Of a stretch of 64,000 nt of DNA, positions 48,645-57,240 are shown in pieces. The position numbers and the translations under genes are program-made. How positions within the stretch are numbered: the first letter of the stretch is position 1; each line of letters opens with the position of its first letter. The notes below the pieces were generated by a model that saw nothing but the letters and a program-made list of their open reading frames with translations, searched no databases and was not told where the DNA came from. This DNA is from Deltaproteobacteria bacterium. Its GTDB lineage: Bacteria; Myxococcota_A; Polyangia; DRWM01; JAAZOP01. The DNA lies in assembly GCA_016218765.1 (NCBI GenBank), contig JACRCZ010000153.1, positions 1 to 64,000 of the forward strand, read 5' to 3'.

Positions 48645-49336
48645 CGATCACGGCCGTGGGAATCGGCGGCGGCTGGTCGGCGACGGCGCCGGTCGACGAG
48701 CCGGGAGCCGGCGGGACGGAGCTCGACCTTGCGCTCGACGCGGCGGACGGCGTGGCGGCCCGGGCGCTGGAGCTGGTGCTGGCCGGCGAGGCCGAGTTCG
48801 CCGACGCGGCGACGCACGAGGCGCAGGCGGCGGCGCGCCACGCCGCGGAGCGGCGGATCGAGCAGCGGGCGAAGATCCGCGAGCTCGAGAAGAAGATCGC
48901 GGAGGAACAGGCGAACAAGTCGTTCTGGGAGAAGCTCGCCGACGCGTTCATGTACATCGGCGCCGCCCTCGCCACCGTGGCCGCCGTGACCGCCTCGGTC
49001 GTGTCGTTCGGCGCGGCCTCGGCCCCCAGCATCGCCGCCGCGGCGGCCACGTGGACGGCCGTCGCCTCCGCGGCGGCCGCCGGAGGCGCCGCGGCCGGCG
49101 CCGTGACCGCGGGATCCCGCTTCGGCGCCGCATCCTGCGACTCGAACGCCGCGAACCTCCAGGCCGACGTGCTCGCCGGGAACGACGCGATCGCCGCGAC
49201 GCAGGAGCAGCTCGCCCAGACGCAGACGTTCGCCCAGGCCGTCGTCGATACGGAAGACGCGCTGCGCCGCCAGGCGCTGGCGTGGCTCCGCAACGAGGAC
49301 GAGGCGCGAAGGGTGGCGGTGTCGGTGGCGAGGTAG
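48641..49336 (+). CDS. Coiled-coil plus hydrophobic-hairpin protein (T3SS translocator-like)
   Basis: ATGA overlap with TPR gene; Ala/Glu-rich coiled coil EAQAAARHAAERRIEQRAKIRELEKKIAEEQ then hydrophobic FMYIGAALATVAAVTASVVSFGAASAPSIAAAAATWTAVASAAAAGGAAAGAV. Confidence 0.6.
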   Translation: MTITAVGIGGGWSATAPVDEPGAGGTELDLALDAADGVAARALELVLAGEAEFADAATHEAQAAARHAAERRIEQRAKIRELEKKIAEEQANKSFWEKLADAFMYIGAALATVAAVTASVVSFGAASAPSIAAAAATWTAVASAAAAGGAAAGAVTAGSRFGAASCDSNAANLQADVLAGNDAIAATQEQLAQTQTFAQAVVDTEDALRRQALAWLRNEDEARRVAVSVAR

Positions 49337-49347
49337 GTCGGAAGGAA

Positions 49348-49380
49348 GTCGTGAGTCGTGAGTCGTGAGTCGTGAGTCTC
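49348..49380 (+). repeat. Heptanucleotide tandem repeat (gtcgtga)x4, intergenic
   Basis: gtcgtgagtcgtgagtcgtgagtcgtgagtc. Confidence 0.92.
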
Positions 49381-49443
49381 CAGAGCCGGACGATGGGATG
49401 GGCGGCCGGAGACGGGACACGGAGGAGAGGAGGAGGGGTCGTC

Positions 49444-50136
49444 ATGGGCATCGGAGCGGTGGAGTCGGGGTGCGGGTCGGTCTACGCGGGGGCCGGGGCG
49501 GAGGGGCCGGGCGCGGGCGATGACCCGGCGGCGGTCGGCGGGACGTCGGTGGCGGACGTGGCCGAGGTGATGGTCGAGGCGGATCGGCAGCAGCGGCAGG
49601 TGGCGCGCGAGACCGCGCGGACCCTCACGGAAGCCGCGCACCGCGAGCGCCTGGAGGCGATCGCGGAGCAGCGGGCCGCGGCCGACGACAACATGGGCTC
49701 GGCCATCCAGGCGCTCTGCATCGGACTCGGCTCGGCAGCCTTGCAGGCCGTGTCCGCAGGCATGGGGGCCGCCGCGACCTCGGCCACGCAGGGGGCGGCC
49801 GGAGCGCTGCAGGCCGGGGACACGGCGCTGCAGGCGTCGCTCCAGGCGGAGGCCGCGACGGCGCAGGCCACGGCGGACGCGTGCGCGATCACCGACAAGG
49901 TGATGACCGGCCTGGGGAAGACGATCGACCCGTGCGCTTGGGAGGCGAGCGACCACTCGATCGAGGCGGGCGTACACTCCGATCGCGCGCAGCTCGCGCA
50001 GGACCGCTCGTCCCGCGCGGACGCCGACGCCGAGGCGGCGCGCGGCGCGCGACGCGCGCACATCGATTCGCTGGCCAAGGCGTTCGAGCTCCAGGACCGC
50101 GGCATGACCATCGCGATCGGGCGCGAGTCGGCGTAG
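49444..50136 (+). CDS. Second helical/hydrophobic translocator-like protein
   Basis: VADVAEVMVEADRQQRQVARETARTLTEAAHRERLEAIAEQRAAADDNMGSAIQALCIGLGSAALQAVSAGMGAAATSATQGAAGAL...; heptad-like C-terminal helix. Confidence 0.6.
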   Translation: MGIGAVESGCGSVYAGAGAEGPGAGDDPAAVGGTSVADVAEVMVEADRQQRQVARETARTLTEAAHRERLEAIAEQRAAADDNMGSAIQALCIGLGSAALQAVSAGMGAAATSATQGAAGALQAGDTALQASLQAEAATAQATADACAITDKVMTGLGKTIDPCAWEASDHSIEAGVHSDRAQLAQDRSSRADADAEAARGARRAHIDSLAKAFELQDRGMTIAIGRESA

Positions 50137-50150
50137 CGCCGCCCGGGACT

Positions 50151-51053
50151 CTACGGCTCGACGTTCACGGCGGAGCCGGCGAAGGTGCCGGTGAGGATCC
50201 ACGCTTCCTCCCCGTCCACGGTCGTGTCCGGCTCGTCGTCCCAGGGCCGGGGGCCGGTGCAGTCGTCGGGCATGTCGGCCGGCGTGCCGACGTCCCCCGA
50301 GATCAGTCCGCAGAGCGTGATGCCGAGGCTCGGGATCGGCGTCGCCCTGGCGTCGGTCACGGTGACCCGCGACTCCAGCACGCCGTCATCGACGCACGTG
50401 CCCTCGACCTCGTCGCACGAGCCGATGGCGAGCCGGCCCGGGGCGAAGGCGCCGTGGATCGACAGCTCGCGCAGCGGGAGCACCGTCAGCGGCTCGTCGG
50501 GCCACGTGGTGCCGCGGGCCCACAGCGCCACGTTCGCCACGGGAATGGGCGCGCCGGCCATCGCGAACTCGAGGCCGGACTCGGTCATGACCGTCTCCGC
50601 CGCGGGGTACTCGAGCGTCAGGTAGGCGTAGGTGCACTCGCGCTCCGGCACCTTGTGGCCGGAGCCGGTCGTGACGGCGAGCGTGCCCGAGCCCAGGCCG
50701 GAGAAACGCGTCAGCCAGACGAACGACTCGGCGGCGAGCAGGTCGTTCATGAGCCCGTTGAACAGGGCGCCGGCCATCGCGGCTGGGGCCGTCATCCGGA
50801 GGTGCTGCATCCGGATCACCACCTCGGCCGGGTCCGGCACGGCCGGGCATGCTCCCGCCGGCGAGTCCGCCTCGTCGCCCGCGTCGTCCTCCCCGTCGGG
50901 CGCCGGCGCGTCGAGATCTCCCCCCGCGTCCCCGTCGGCCGTCGAGTCGGTGGACGCGTCCGCTTCCGGACCGGCGTCGCCCGCCGCGCCGTCGTCCGTA
51001 CATCCCGCGGCCAGGAGTACGACCGCGACCCACCACGGCGCCTTCGACGTCAT
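50151..51053 (-). CDS. Hypothetical lipoprotein with acidic stalk
   Basis: MTSKAPWWVAVVLLAAGCTDDGAAGDAGPEADASTDSTADGDAGGDLDAPAPDGEDDAGDEADS. Confidence 0.75.
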   Translation of the reverse strand: MTSKAPWWVAVVLLAAGCTDDGAAGDAGPEADASTDSTADGDAGGDLDAPAPDGEDDAGDEADSPAGACPAVPDPAEVVIRMQHLRMTAPAAMAGALFNGLMNDLLAAESFVWLTRFSGLGSGTLAVTTGSGHKVPERECTYAYLTLEYPAAETVMTESGLEFAMAGAPIPVANVALWARGTTWPDEPLTVLPLRELSIHGAFAPGRLAIGSCDEVEGTCVDDGVLESRVTVTDARATPIPSLGITLCGLISGDVGTPADMPDDCTGPRPWDDEPDTTVDGEEAWILTGTFAGSAVNVEP

Positions 51054-51192
51054 CGAGGAAGCCCCCTTCTCTCCCCGCCCTGCCGGCAGATTACCACCGC
51101 CCGGCGCCGGCGTCGAACCCCGCGAACGCTTGATCCCGCCGCACGACCCGACCATATTCCCGGTCGGCTCGAGGGGGACGGGAGGTACCGTC

Positions 51193-54100
51193 ATGAGCGG
51201 CACTCTGTTGCAGGGAACGCTGCGCGAGATCGATCCCAGGCTGTCCGACCTGTTCGACATCGAGTCGGCGCGGCAGGAGCGCAAGCTGATCCTGATCGCC
51301 TCGGAGTCGATGTGCCCGGACGCGGTGCGCGAGGCGCTGGCCAGCGAGTTCGGGCACCTCTACGCCGAAGGCTACCCCTCGATGAAGATGTGCGCCGAGG
51401 ACGAGACGAGGCTCTGCGATCACGCCGAGCAGCTCTCGTACATCCGCCGCTATTCGGACCGGCGCTACTACAAGGGCGTGGAGCTGGTCGACTTCGTCGA
51501 GTCGCTGGCACGGCGGCGGATGGCCGAGGCGTTCGCCACGCCCGACGTCCCGGCAGCGTCGATCCACGCCAACGTGCAGCCGCTCTCGGGCGCCGCCGCG
51601 AACAACGCCGTGTACAACGCCTTCGCCTCGCCCGGCGACGTCGTGATGGGCATGAGCCTCCAGAGCGGCGGGCACCTCACGCACGGCAGCCCGGTCAACC
51701 GCTCGGGCCGCACCCACCGCATCGTCTCCTACACCGTCGGGCCGGACGGGCGCCTGGACTACGCCGCGATCCGCAAGCTGGCGCTGGCGGCGAGACCGAA
51801 GATCCTGATCGGCGGGTTCTCGGCGTATCCCTGGGACATCGATTGGGCCGAGTTCCGGAAGATCGCGGACGAGGCGGGGGCCATCCTGCTGGCGGACATC
51901 GCGCACACCGCGGGGCTCGTCGCCGCGGGCGTCGTCCGCTCGCCGCTGGGCCACGCGCATGTCGTCTCGTTCACGACGCACAAGTCGTTCTGCGGCCCCC
52001 GCGGCGCCTGCCTGCTCTCCACGCACCCCGAAATCGCCCGCAAGCTCGACGTCGGCGTGTTCCCGGGCGAGCAGGGCGGGCCGCACGTGCACCAGATCGC
52101 CGGCAAGGCCGTTGCGGCGAAGCTCGCGGCGACTCCCCCGTTCCACGCCCTGATGCGGCGCGTCGCCGAGAACGCGAAAGCCCTCGCCGCCGGCCTGGTC
52201 GAGGAAGGCCTCGCTCTCGCCTACGGCGGCACCGACACCCACCTCGTGCTGGTCGATCTGAAAAAGCTGCCGTCGCCGACCGGAACGGTGCTCTCCGGCG
52301 AAACCGCGTCGCGGATCCTCGACCTGGTCGGACTGACCTGCAACAAGAACACCATCCAGGGCGACACCAGCGCCGTGCACCCCACCGCCGTGCGCTTCGG
52401 CACCGTCTGGGCCAGCCAGCGCGGCCTCGGCCCGGCCGACATGACCACCGTGGCGCGCATCGCCGCCCGCGTGCTCCGGGCCATCCACCCCTACCACTAC
52501 CTCGGCGGCGCCTCCCCCATCGGCCGCGGCAAGATCGACCTGGAGGTACTGGAAACCGCGCGCCGCGAGGTCGACGACCTGCTGGCCCATTTCCCGACCG
52601 CCGCCCCCGCCCCCGCCCTCGGCTATCCCTACCTGCTGGAGCCTCGCGTCGAGAAGCCGGCGACCCAGGCACGCCTGGAGGTCTCGGGGGCGAGGGCGCC
52701 GCATCTCCTGGACGGAGCGTGCACGGCGGACGTGCGCAGCGTCGAGGTCGGGGGCGCGGTGGAGACGCTGTTGCTCGATCGCAAGGGCACGGCGCTGGCG
52801 GCCGGCACGGTGACGCGCACGGCGCCGCGACCGGACGGGGCGCCGCGCTTCGAGCTGGACCTCGCGGGGCCGGCCGCGGGGAACGCGGCGGCCTGGCTGC
52901 GCGCGCTGTCCGACGGCTACGTGCTGCACGATGACGACCTGCTGCTGAAGGTCGAGGGTCCGGCCAAGGTGGTGGAGCTGGAGGCCGGTCCGGGGGCGGC
53001 GCCGAAGGGGCCGCCGGGCGAGGTGACGTTCAGCGACAAGCGGATCTTCGCGGGGAAGCCGTACTTCATCGGACGGCGCGCGATGCGCCGCTCGGGCGAG
53101 TGGCTGGCGCCGGGGCGCGAGGCGTTCCGCTGGACGCCGCCCGCGGCGGAGCCGCGGAAGACGTGCCTGTACGAGGAGCACCTCAAGCGGGCCAACAAAC
53201 GGATGATCGTCCCCTTCGCGGGCTGGATGATGCCGGTGTGGTTCCAGGGGATCGCACAGGAGCACGAGGCGGTGCGGACGCGCGCCGGCCTGTTCGACGT
53301 CTCGCACATGGGGACGATGGAGCTCGAGGGGCCGGACGCCGAGCGTTTCCTGGACCTGGTGACGGTGAACTACGTGGCGATGCTGCGCATCGGCCAGGCG
53401 CACTACAGCTACCTGCTCGACCCCGACGGGCGCGTGATCGACGACATCCTCGTCTACCGGCGCGGCGACGAGAAGTTCTTCGTCGTGGTCAACGCGGCGA
53501 ACGCGGAGGAGGACGAGGCGTGGCTGCGGGCCGCGGCGTCCGGGAAGTTCCTGCTCGACCGCAAGGACCCGGGGCTGGAGCCGCCGCGGCGGCTGGTGAT
53601 CCGGAACCTCAAGGAACTGTCGAGCGGCGACGACCGGCGGGTGGACCTGGCGTTGCAGGGTCCGTCGGCGCTGCCGACGCTGCTGGCGCTGGCGGGGCCG
53701 GGGAAGTTCGCGGGGCGGATCGAGCGGCTGGGCCGGTTCGAGTTCAGCGAAGGGCTCCTGGACGGGGTGCCGGCGATCGTCTCGCGCACCGGCTACACGG
53801 GGGAGGACGTCGGGTTCGAGCTGTACCTGCACCCGGACGCGGCGCCGCGGATCTGGAACCTGCTCCTGGAGAAGGGCGCACCGCTGGGCGTCGTGCCCGC
53901 GGGACTGGGCGCTCGCGACTCGACGCGCACCGAGGCGGGTCTGCCGCTGCACGGGCACGAGCTGGCGGGCGGGAACGCGGTGAACCCGGTCGAGGCGGGC
54001 TACGGCTCATTCGTGCGGCTGCACAAGCCGTTCTTCGTCGGGCGCGAGCAGATGGTCGAGGCGGCGACGAAGCCGCGGCGGGTGATCGTCCGGTTCCGGG

Positions 54101-54429
54101 TTGGCGAGCAGGGCGGGAAGATGATCCGCCCCGGCAACGTGGTGGTCGACGGGCGGCGCGGCGACTTCGCGGGCACCGTGACCTCCTGCACCGCGGTCGA
54201 CGGCTACCAGTACGGGATGGCGCTCGTCGATCCCTCCCTCGCGGCCCCGGGCACGAAGCTCTCGGTCTTCGCCATGTCCGAGAAGGACAAGATGCCCCCG
54301 TGCAAGACGCTGGCCGAGCTGCGACCCGGGGATCGCGTCGTCGTTCCCCGCGACGCCGTCGTCGTCACGCGCTTCGCGGCGCGCGACGCCGCGACCGGGA
54401 AGCTGACGTACGACCGCACGGCCGTGTAG
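51193..54429 (+). CDS. Fusion of serine hydroxymethyltransferase (GlyA) and aminomethyltransferase (GcvT)
   Basis: N-half: LIASESMCPDAVREALASEFGHLYAEGYP, SFTTHKSFCGPRGACLLS (PLP Lys), TDTHLVLVDL; C-half: MIVPFAGWMMPVWFQGIAQEHEAVRTRAGLFDVSHMGTMELEGPDAERFLD, RTGYTGEDVGFELYL, LGARDSTRTEAGLPLHGHEL. One continuous reading frame. Confidence 0.95.
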   Translation: MSGTLLQGTLREIDPRLSDLFDIESARQERKLILIASESMCPDAVREALASEFGHLYAEGYPSMKMCAEDETRLCDHAEQLSYIRRYSDRRYYKGVELVDFVESLARRRMAEAFATPDVPAASIHANVQPLSGAAANNAVYNAFASPGDVVMGMSLQSGGHLTHGSPVNRSGRTHRIVSYTVGPDGRLDYAAIRKLALAARPKILIGGFSAYPWDIDWAEFRKIADEAGAILLADIAHTAGLVAAGVVRSPLGHAHVVSFTTHKSFCGPRGACLLSTHPEIARKLDVGVFPGEQGGPHVHQIAGKAVAAKLAATPPFHALMRRVAENAKALAAGLVEEGLALAYGGTDTHLVLVDLKKLPSPTGTVLSGETASRILDLVGLTCNKNTIQGDTSAVHPTAVRFGTVWASQRGLGPADMTTVARIAARVLRAIHPYHYLGGASPIGRGKIDLEVLETARREVDDLLAHFPTAAPAPALGYPYLLEPRVEKPATQARLEVSGARAPHLLDGACTADVRSVEVGGAVETLLLDRKGTALAAGTVTRTAPRPDGAPRFELDLAGPAAGNAAAWLRALSDGYVLHDDDLLLKVEGPAKVVELEAGPGAAPKGPPGEVTFSDKRIFAGKPYFIGRRAMRRSGEWLAPGREAFRWTPPAAEPRKTCLYEEHLKRANKRMIVPFAGWMMPVWFQGIAQEHEAVRTRAGLFDVSHMGTMELEGPDAERFLDLVTVNYVAMLRIGQAHYSYLLDPDGRVIDDILVYRRGDEKFFVVVNAANAEEDEAWLRAAASGKFLLDRKDPGLEPPRRLVIRNLKELSSGDDRRVDLALQGPSALPTLLALAGPGKFAGRIERLGRFEFSEGLLDGVPAIVSRTGYTGEDVGFELYLHPDAAPRIWNLLLEKGAPLGVVPAGLGARDSTRTEAGLPLHGHELAGGNAVNPVEAGYGSFVRLHKPFFVGREQMVEAATKPRRVIVRFRVGEQGGKMIRPGNVVVDGRRGDFAGTVTSCTAVDGYQYGMALVDPSLAAPGTKLSVFAMSEKDKMPPCKTLAELRPGDRVVVPRDAVVVTRFAARDAATGKLTYDRTAV

Positions 54430-54462
54430 AAGGGGTGCCAGGAGGTCCCTCTGGCCCGTGTA

Positions 54463-54520
54463 CCGAACCGCGGGCTTCGGCCCTGCGGGTGCCAGCCGCG
54501 CCCTGCAGGGCGCGGTTCGG
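54463..54520. repeat. Palindromic intergenic element (REP-like), copy 1; may act as bidirectional terminator
   Basis: CCGAACCGCGGGCTTCGGCCCTGCGGGTGCCAGCCGCGCCCTGCAGGGCGCGGTTCGG; 10-bp terminal inverted repeats CCGAACCGCG/CGCGGTTCGG. Confidence 0.8.
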
Positions 54521-54553
54521 ATCGGGGGTGCGGCGAAGGACTCGGGCTGCCGC

Positions 54554-55591
54554 TCAGTCGGCGGGCGGCGGCTCCGCGGCCGGCGGCTCCTCGTCGCGTT
54601 CCAGGACGTAGAGGTGGCAGTCGTCCCAGCCGGTGACGTAGACGCGGCGGCCGTCGGCGGTGGCGTCCAGGCCGCAGGGTTTCTCGATGCCCTCGATCGT
54701 GAAGTCGCGCGCCGTCCCGTCCTCCGTGTCGATGACCACCATCTCGTGGGCGCCGTAGGCGGCCGAGAAGATCCAGCGGCCGTCGGCGCTGACGTCGATC
54801 GTCTTCGGGCTGTAGCCCCCGGCCCACCGCTGCAGCACCTCGCCGGTCGCGACGTCGACCTGGAACACCGCGGCGGACACCTGCGCGGAGACGTAGAAGA
54901 ACCGCTGGTCCGGCGAGACGATCACGTGCCGCGGGTAGCGCCCGCACGGCACTTCGTCGCGGATCTCGTCGAACGTGCTCGTGTCGAAGAACGACAGCGT
55001 GTGGTCCGCGTGGTTGCCCACGACCAGCACGCCGCCCGACGAGACCGCGATGCCGCGCGGATGATGCCCCACCCGCAGCCGCCGGACCTCGACCCGCTCG
55101 ATGAGGTCGACCACCGAGACGTCGTCGCTCGACCAGTTCGACACGTACAGCGTACGCTCGTCCGCCGAGATGGCCATCGTCTTGGGATTGGCACCGACCT
55201 CGATTTCGGCCACGACCGTGCTCGTCGCCAGGTCGATCACCTCGACCATCCCGCGGCGGAAGTTCGAGACGTACAGCGTGGACCCGTCGCGGGTGATCAC
55301 CATTTCCACGCCGTTCCCCTCGAACTCGATGACGCCCGTCTCCTCCATCGTGTCGGTGCGGTAGATCCCCACGTTCTTGGCGTCGCGCCGGCCGAAGTTG
55401 GTGACGTACGCCGTCGCCTCGTCGGGCGAGAGCAGCACCGCCTTCGGCATGGAGTAGGTCTCCGCGGTATCGACCACCCGGTACCGCGCGGCGCGCGCGG
55501 CCGCGGGCGGCGCGCACAGCATCGCGACCGCGCAGGCCAGGAACGGCGCCCCCGCGCGCACGGTCCCGCCTAGCCTCCGCAGCTCGAGCAT
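54554..55591 (-). CDS. Exported YVTN-family beta-propeller protein
   Basis: MLELRRLGGTVRAGAPFLACAVAMLCAPPAAARA signal; DGSTLYVSNFRRGMVEVIDLATSTVVAEIEVGANPKTMAISADERTLYVSNWSSDDVSVVDL repeats. Confidence 0.9.
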   Translation of the reverse strand: MLELRRLGGTVRAGAPFLACAVAMLCAPPAAARAARYRVVDTAETYSMPKAVLLSPDEATAYVTNFGRRDAKNVGIYRTDTMEETGVIEFEGNGVEMVITRDGSTLYVSNFRRGMVEVIDLATSTVVAEIEVGANPKTMAISADERTLYVSNWSSDDVSVVDLIERVEVRRLRVGHHPRGIAVSSGGVLVVGNHADHTLSFFDTSTFDEIRDEVPCGRYPRHVIVSPDQRFFYVSAQVSAAVFQVDVATGEVLQRWAGGYSPKTIDVSADGRWIFSAAYGAHEMVVIDTEDGTARDFTIEGIEKPCGLDATADGRRVYVTGWDDCHLYVLERDEEPPAAEPPPAD

Positions 55592-55806
55592 CCCGAAGGT
55601 CCGGGACGACACGTCGAGCACGCCGAGCCTCCCCCGCCGGCGGTCGTGCGCATCGAGCCGCCCTCGCACTTGAAGGCGAACTTCGACAGCTTCCGGACGA
55701 CGTCGCTCTTGCCGCACTTCGGACACTCGACCCGCTCCTCCGCGTTGCGCACCAACTCCTCGAACTCCTTGCCGCAACCGCAACACTCGTACTCGTACAA
55801 CGGCAT
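55570..55806 (-). CDS. FmdB-family zinc-ribbon protein
   Basis: MPLYEYECCGCGKEFEELVRNAEERVECPKCGKSDVVRKLSKFAFK; overlaps start of 54554..55591 by 22 bp. Confidence 0.92.
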   Translation of the reverse strand: MPLYEYECCGCGKEFEELVRNAEERVECPKCGKSDVVRKLSKFAFKCEGGSMRTTAGGGGSACSTCRPGPSGCSSCGG

Positions 55807-56047
55807 CGCCCAACCTCCGGCCCCAGCGCACGCAACATAGAACCGGGGGGAGCGGCGGGCAAGTAGACGGGTGAATGCCGGGCGGCATTCTGGTGGGTTG
55901 ATCGGGACGAGTTGTTGGTGGGTCGATCGGGTCGTGTCGTTGGTCCGGAGGTGCAGGGAGAATCCGTGAGGGGGGCGCAACGATCGGGGGCGAGGGCGCG
56001 ATGGAGGGGGCGCCGCGGAACACGGGCGCGGCGCGGGAGGCGGGGCG

Positions 56048-57034
56048 ATGGCTGGGCGAACGGTTTCCCCCGCGGGGCGGGCATCGATGTTGCGGGTTGC
56101 GTCGGTGCTCGCCCCGCTCCTCCCCGCCTGCTTCGCGGGCTACTCGCTGCACGAGAGCGCCGTGCGGCACAACGACCAGGGGATCACGCGGCTGGCGGAA
56201 GGCGACCTGGAGGGCGCGGCCGCCGCCTTCCGCCTGGCGCTGGAGTACAACAACCGCTTCTCCGAGCCGTACAACAACCTGGCGCTGGTGGAGATCCGGC
56301 GCGGGAACCTGGACGAGGCGGAGGAGCTGCTGCGGCGGGCGTTGCTGCTCTGCGAGGACTTCGCGGAGGCTTGGACCAACCTCGGGTACGTCCGGCTGCG
56401 GCGCGGCGACGCGGCGGAAGCGGTCGCCGCGTTCGAGGAGTCCATCGCGATCGATCCGGGGCAGCTCGACGCGCGCTACGACCTGATCCTGGCGTTGTCG
56501 GAGCTGGGCGACCTGGACGAGGCGTGGGAGCAGGTCCTGCGCCTGGACGTGGCGACGCCCGACGACCCGGCCGCCCAGGGCCTGGCGGCCTGGATCGCCT
56601 CGCGGCTGTTGCGGCACGACGAGGCGCTGGGCTGGGCGACGCGCGCCCTGGCCGCGAACCCGGCGGAGCCGCTCGCCAACCTGGCGGCCGGCGTCGCGCT
56701 CCTGGAGCGCGGCGCGGCGGACGAGGCCGAGACGTTCCTGCGTGCGGCTCAGGCGAGCGATCTGGGTCCGGCCGCGTCCATGTCGCTGGGTCTGGCGCTG
56801 CTGCGCCTCGCCCGCTGGGCCGAGTCCCGTGCGGCGTTCGCCGCGGCGCTCGAGGTCTCCCCCGACCTGCTCCCCGCGCTGGTCGGCGCGGGGACCGCGG
56901 CGGCCGGGGAGGGCGACCTCGCCGCCGCCCACGCCGCCCTCTCGCGTGCCCTGGAGCTGGACGCGGCGAGCGGCGGCCTGGACCCCGCGACCCGAACGGC
57001 GGCGGAGGAACTCCTGGCGTCGCTGGGGGAGTAG
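56048..57034 (+). CDS. TPR-repeat protein (lipoprotein-like)
   Basis: AEGDLEGAAAAFRLALEYNNRFSEPYNNLALVEIRRGNLDEAEELLRRALLLCEDFAEAWTNLGYVRLRRGDAAEAVAAFEESIAIDPG; alternative ATG 56087. Confidence 0.85.
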   Translation: MAGRTVSPAGRASMLRVASVLAPLLPACFAGYSLHESAVRHNDQGITRLAEGDLEGAAAAFRLALEYNNRFSEPYNNLALVEIRRGNLDEAEELLRRALLLCEDFAEAWTNLGYVRLRRGDAAEAVAAFEESIAIDPGQLDARYDLILALSELGDLDEAWEQVLRLDVATPDDPAAQGLAAWIASRLLRHDEALGWATRALAANPAEPLANLAAGVALLERGAADEAETFLRAAQASDLGPAASMSLGLALLRLARWAESRAAFAAALEVSPDLLPALVGAGTAAAGEGDLAAAHAALSRALELDAASGGLDPATRTAAEELLASLGE

Positions 57035-57052
57035 ATCCGGGTGATCCTTCCC

Positions 57053-57157
57053 CTTTGCGTCCTTCGCGTCCCTTTGCGTCCTTTGCGCGAACTCCGGATC
57101 CCCCTTCCCCCGTCTTCGCGCCCTCTGTTCCTTCGCGCCCTCTGCGCGAATTCGGAG
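57053..57157 (-). repeat. Intergenic GCGCAAAG-type repeat element, inverted diverged copy
   Basis: cctttgcgtcctttgcgcgaactccgg...ccttcgcgccctctgcgcgaattcgg; reverse complement resembles 19666-19723. Confidence 0.65.
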
Positions 57158-57240
57158 CGCCTTGTCCCCCGCGGCCTTCCGGCGTAGATTTCCGGCGGCG
57201 GGTGGTGTCCGGGGCGGGCACCCGCGCGGAGTCCGGCATC

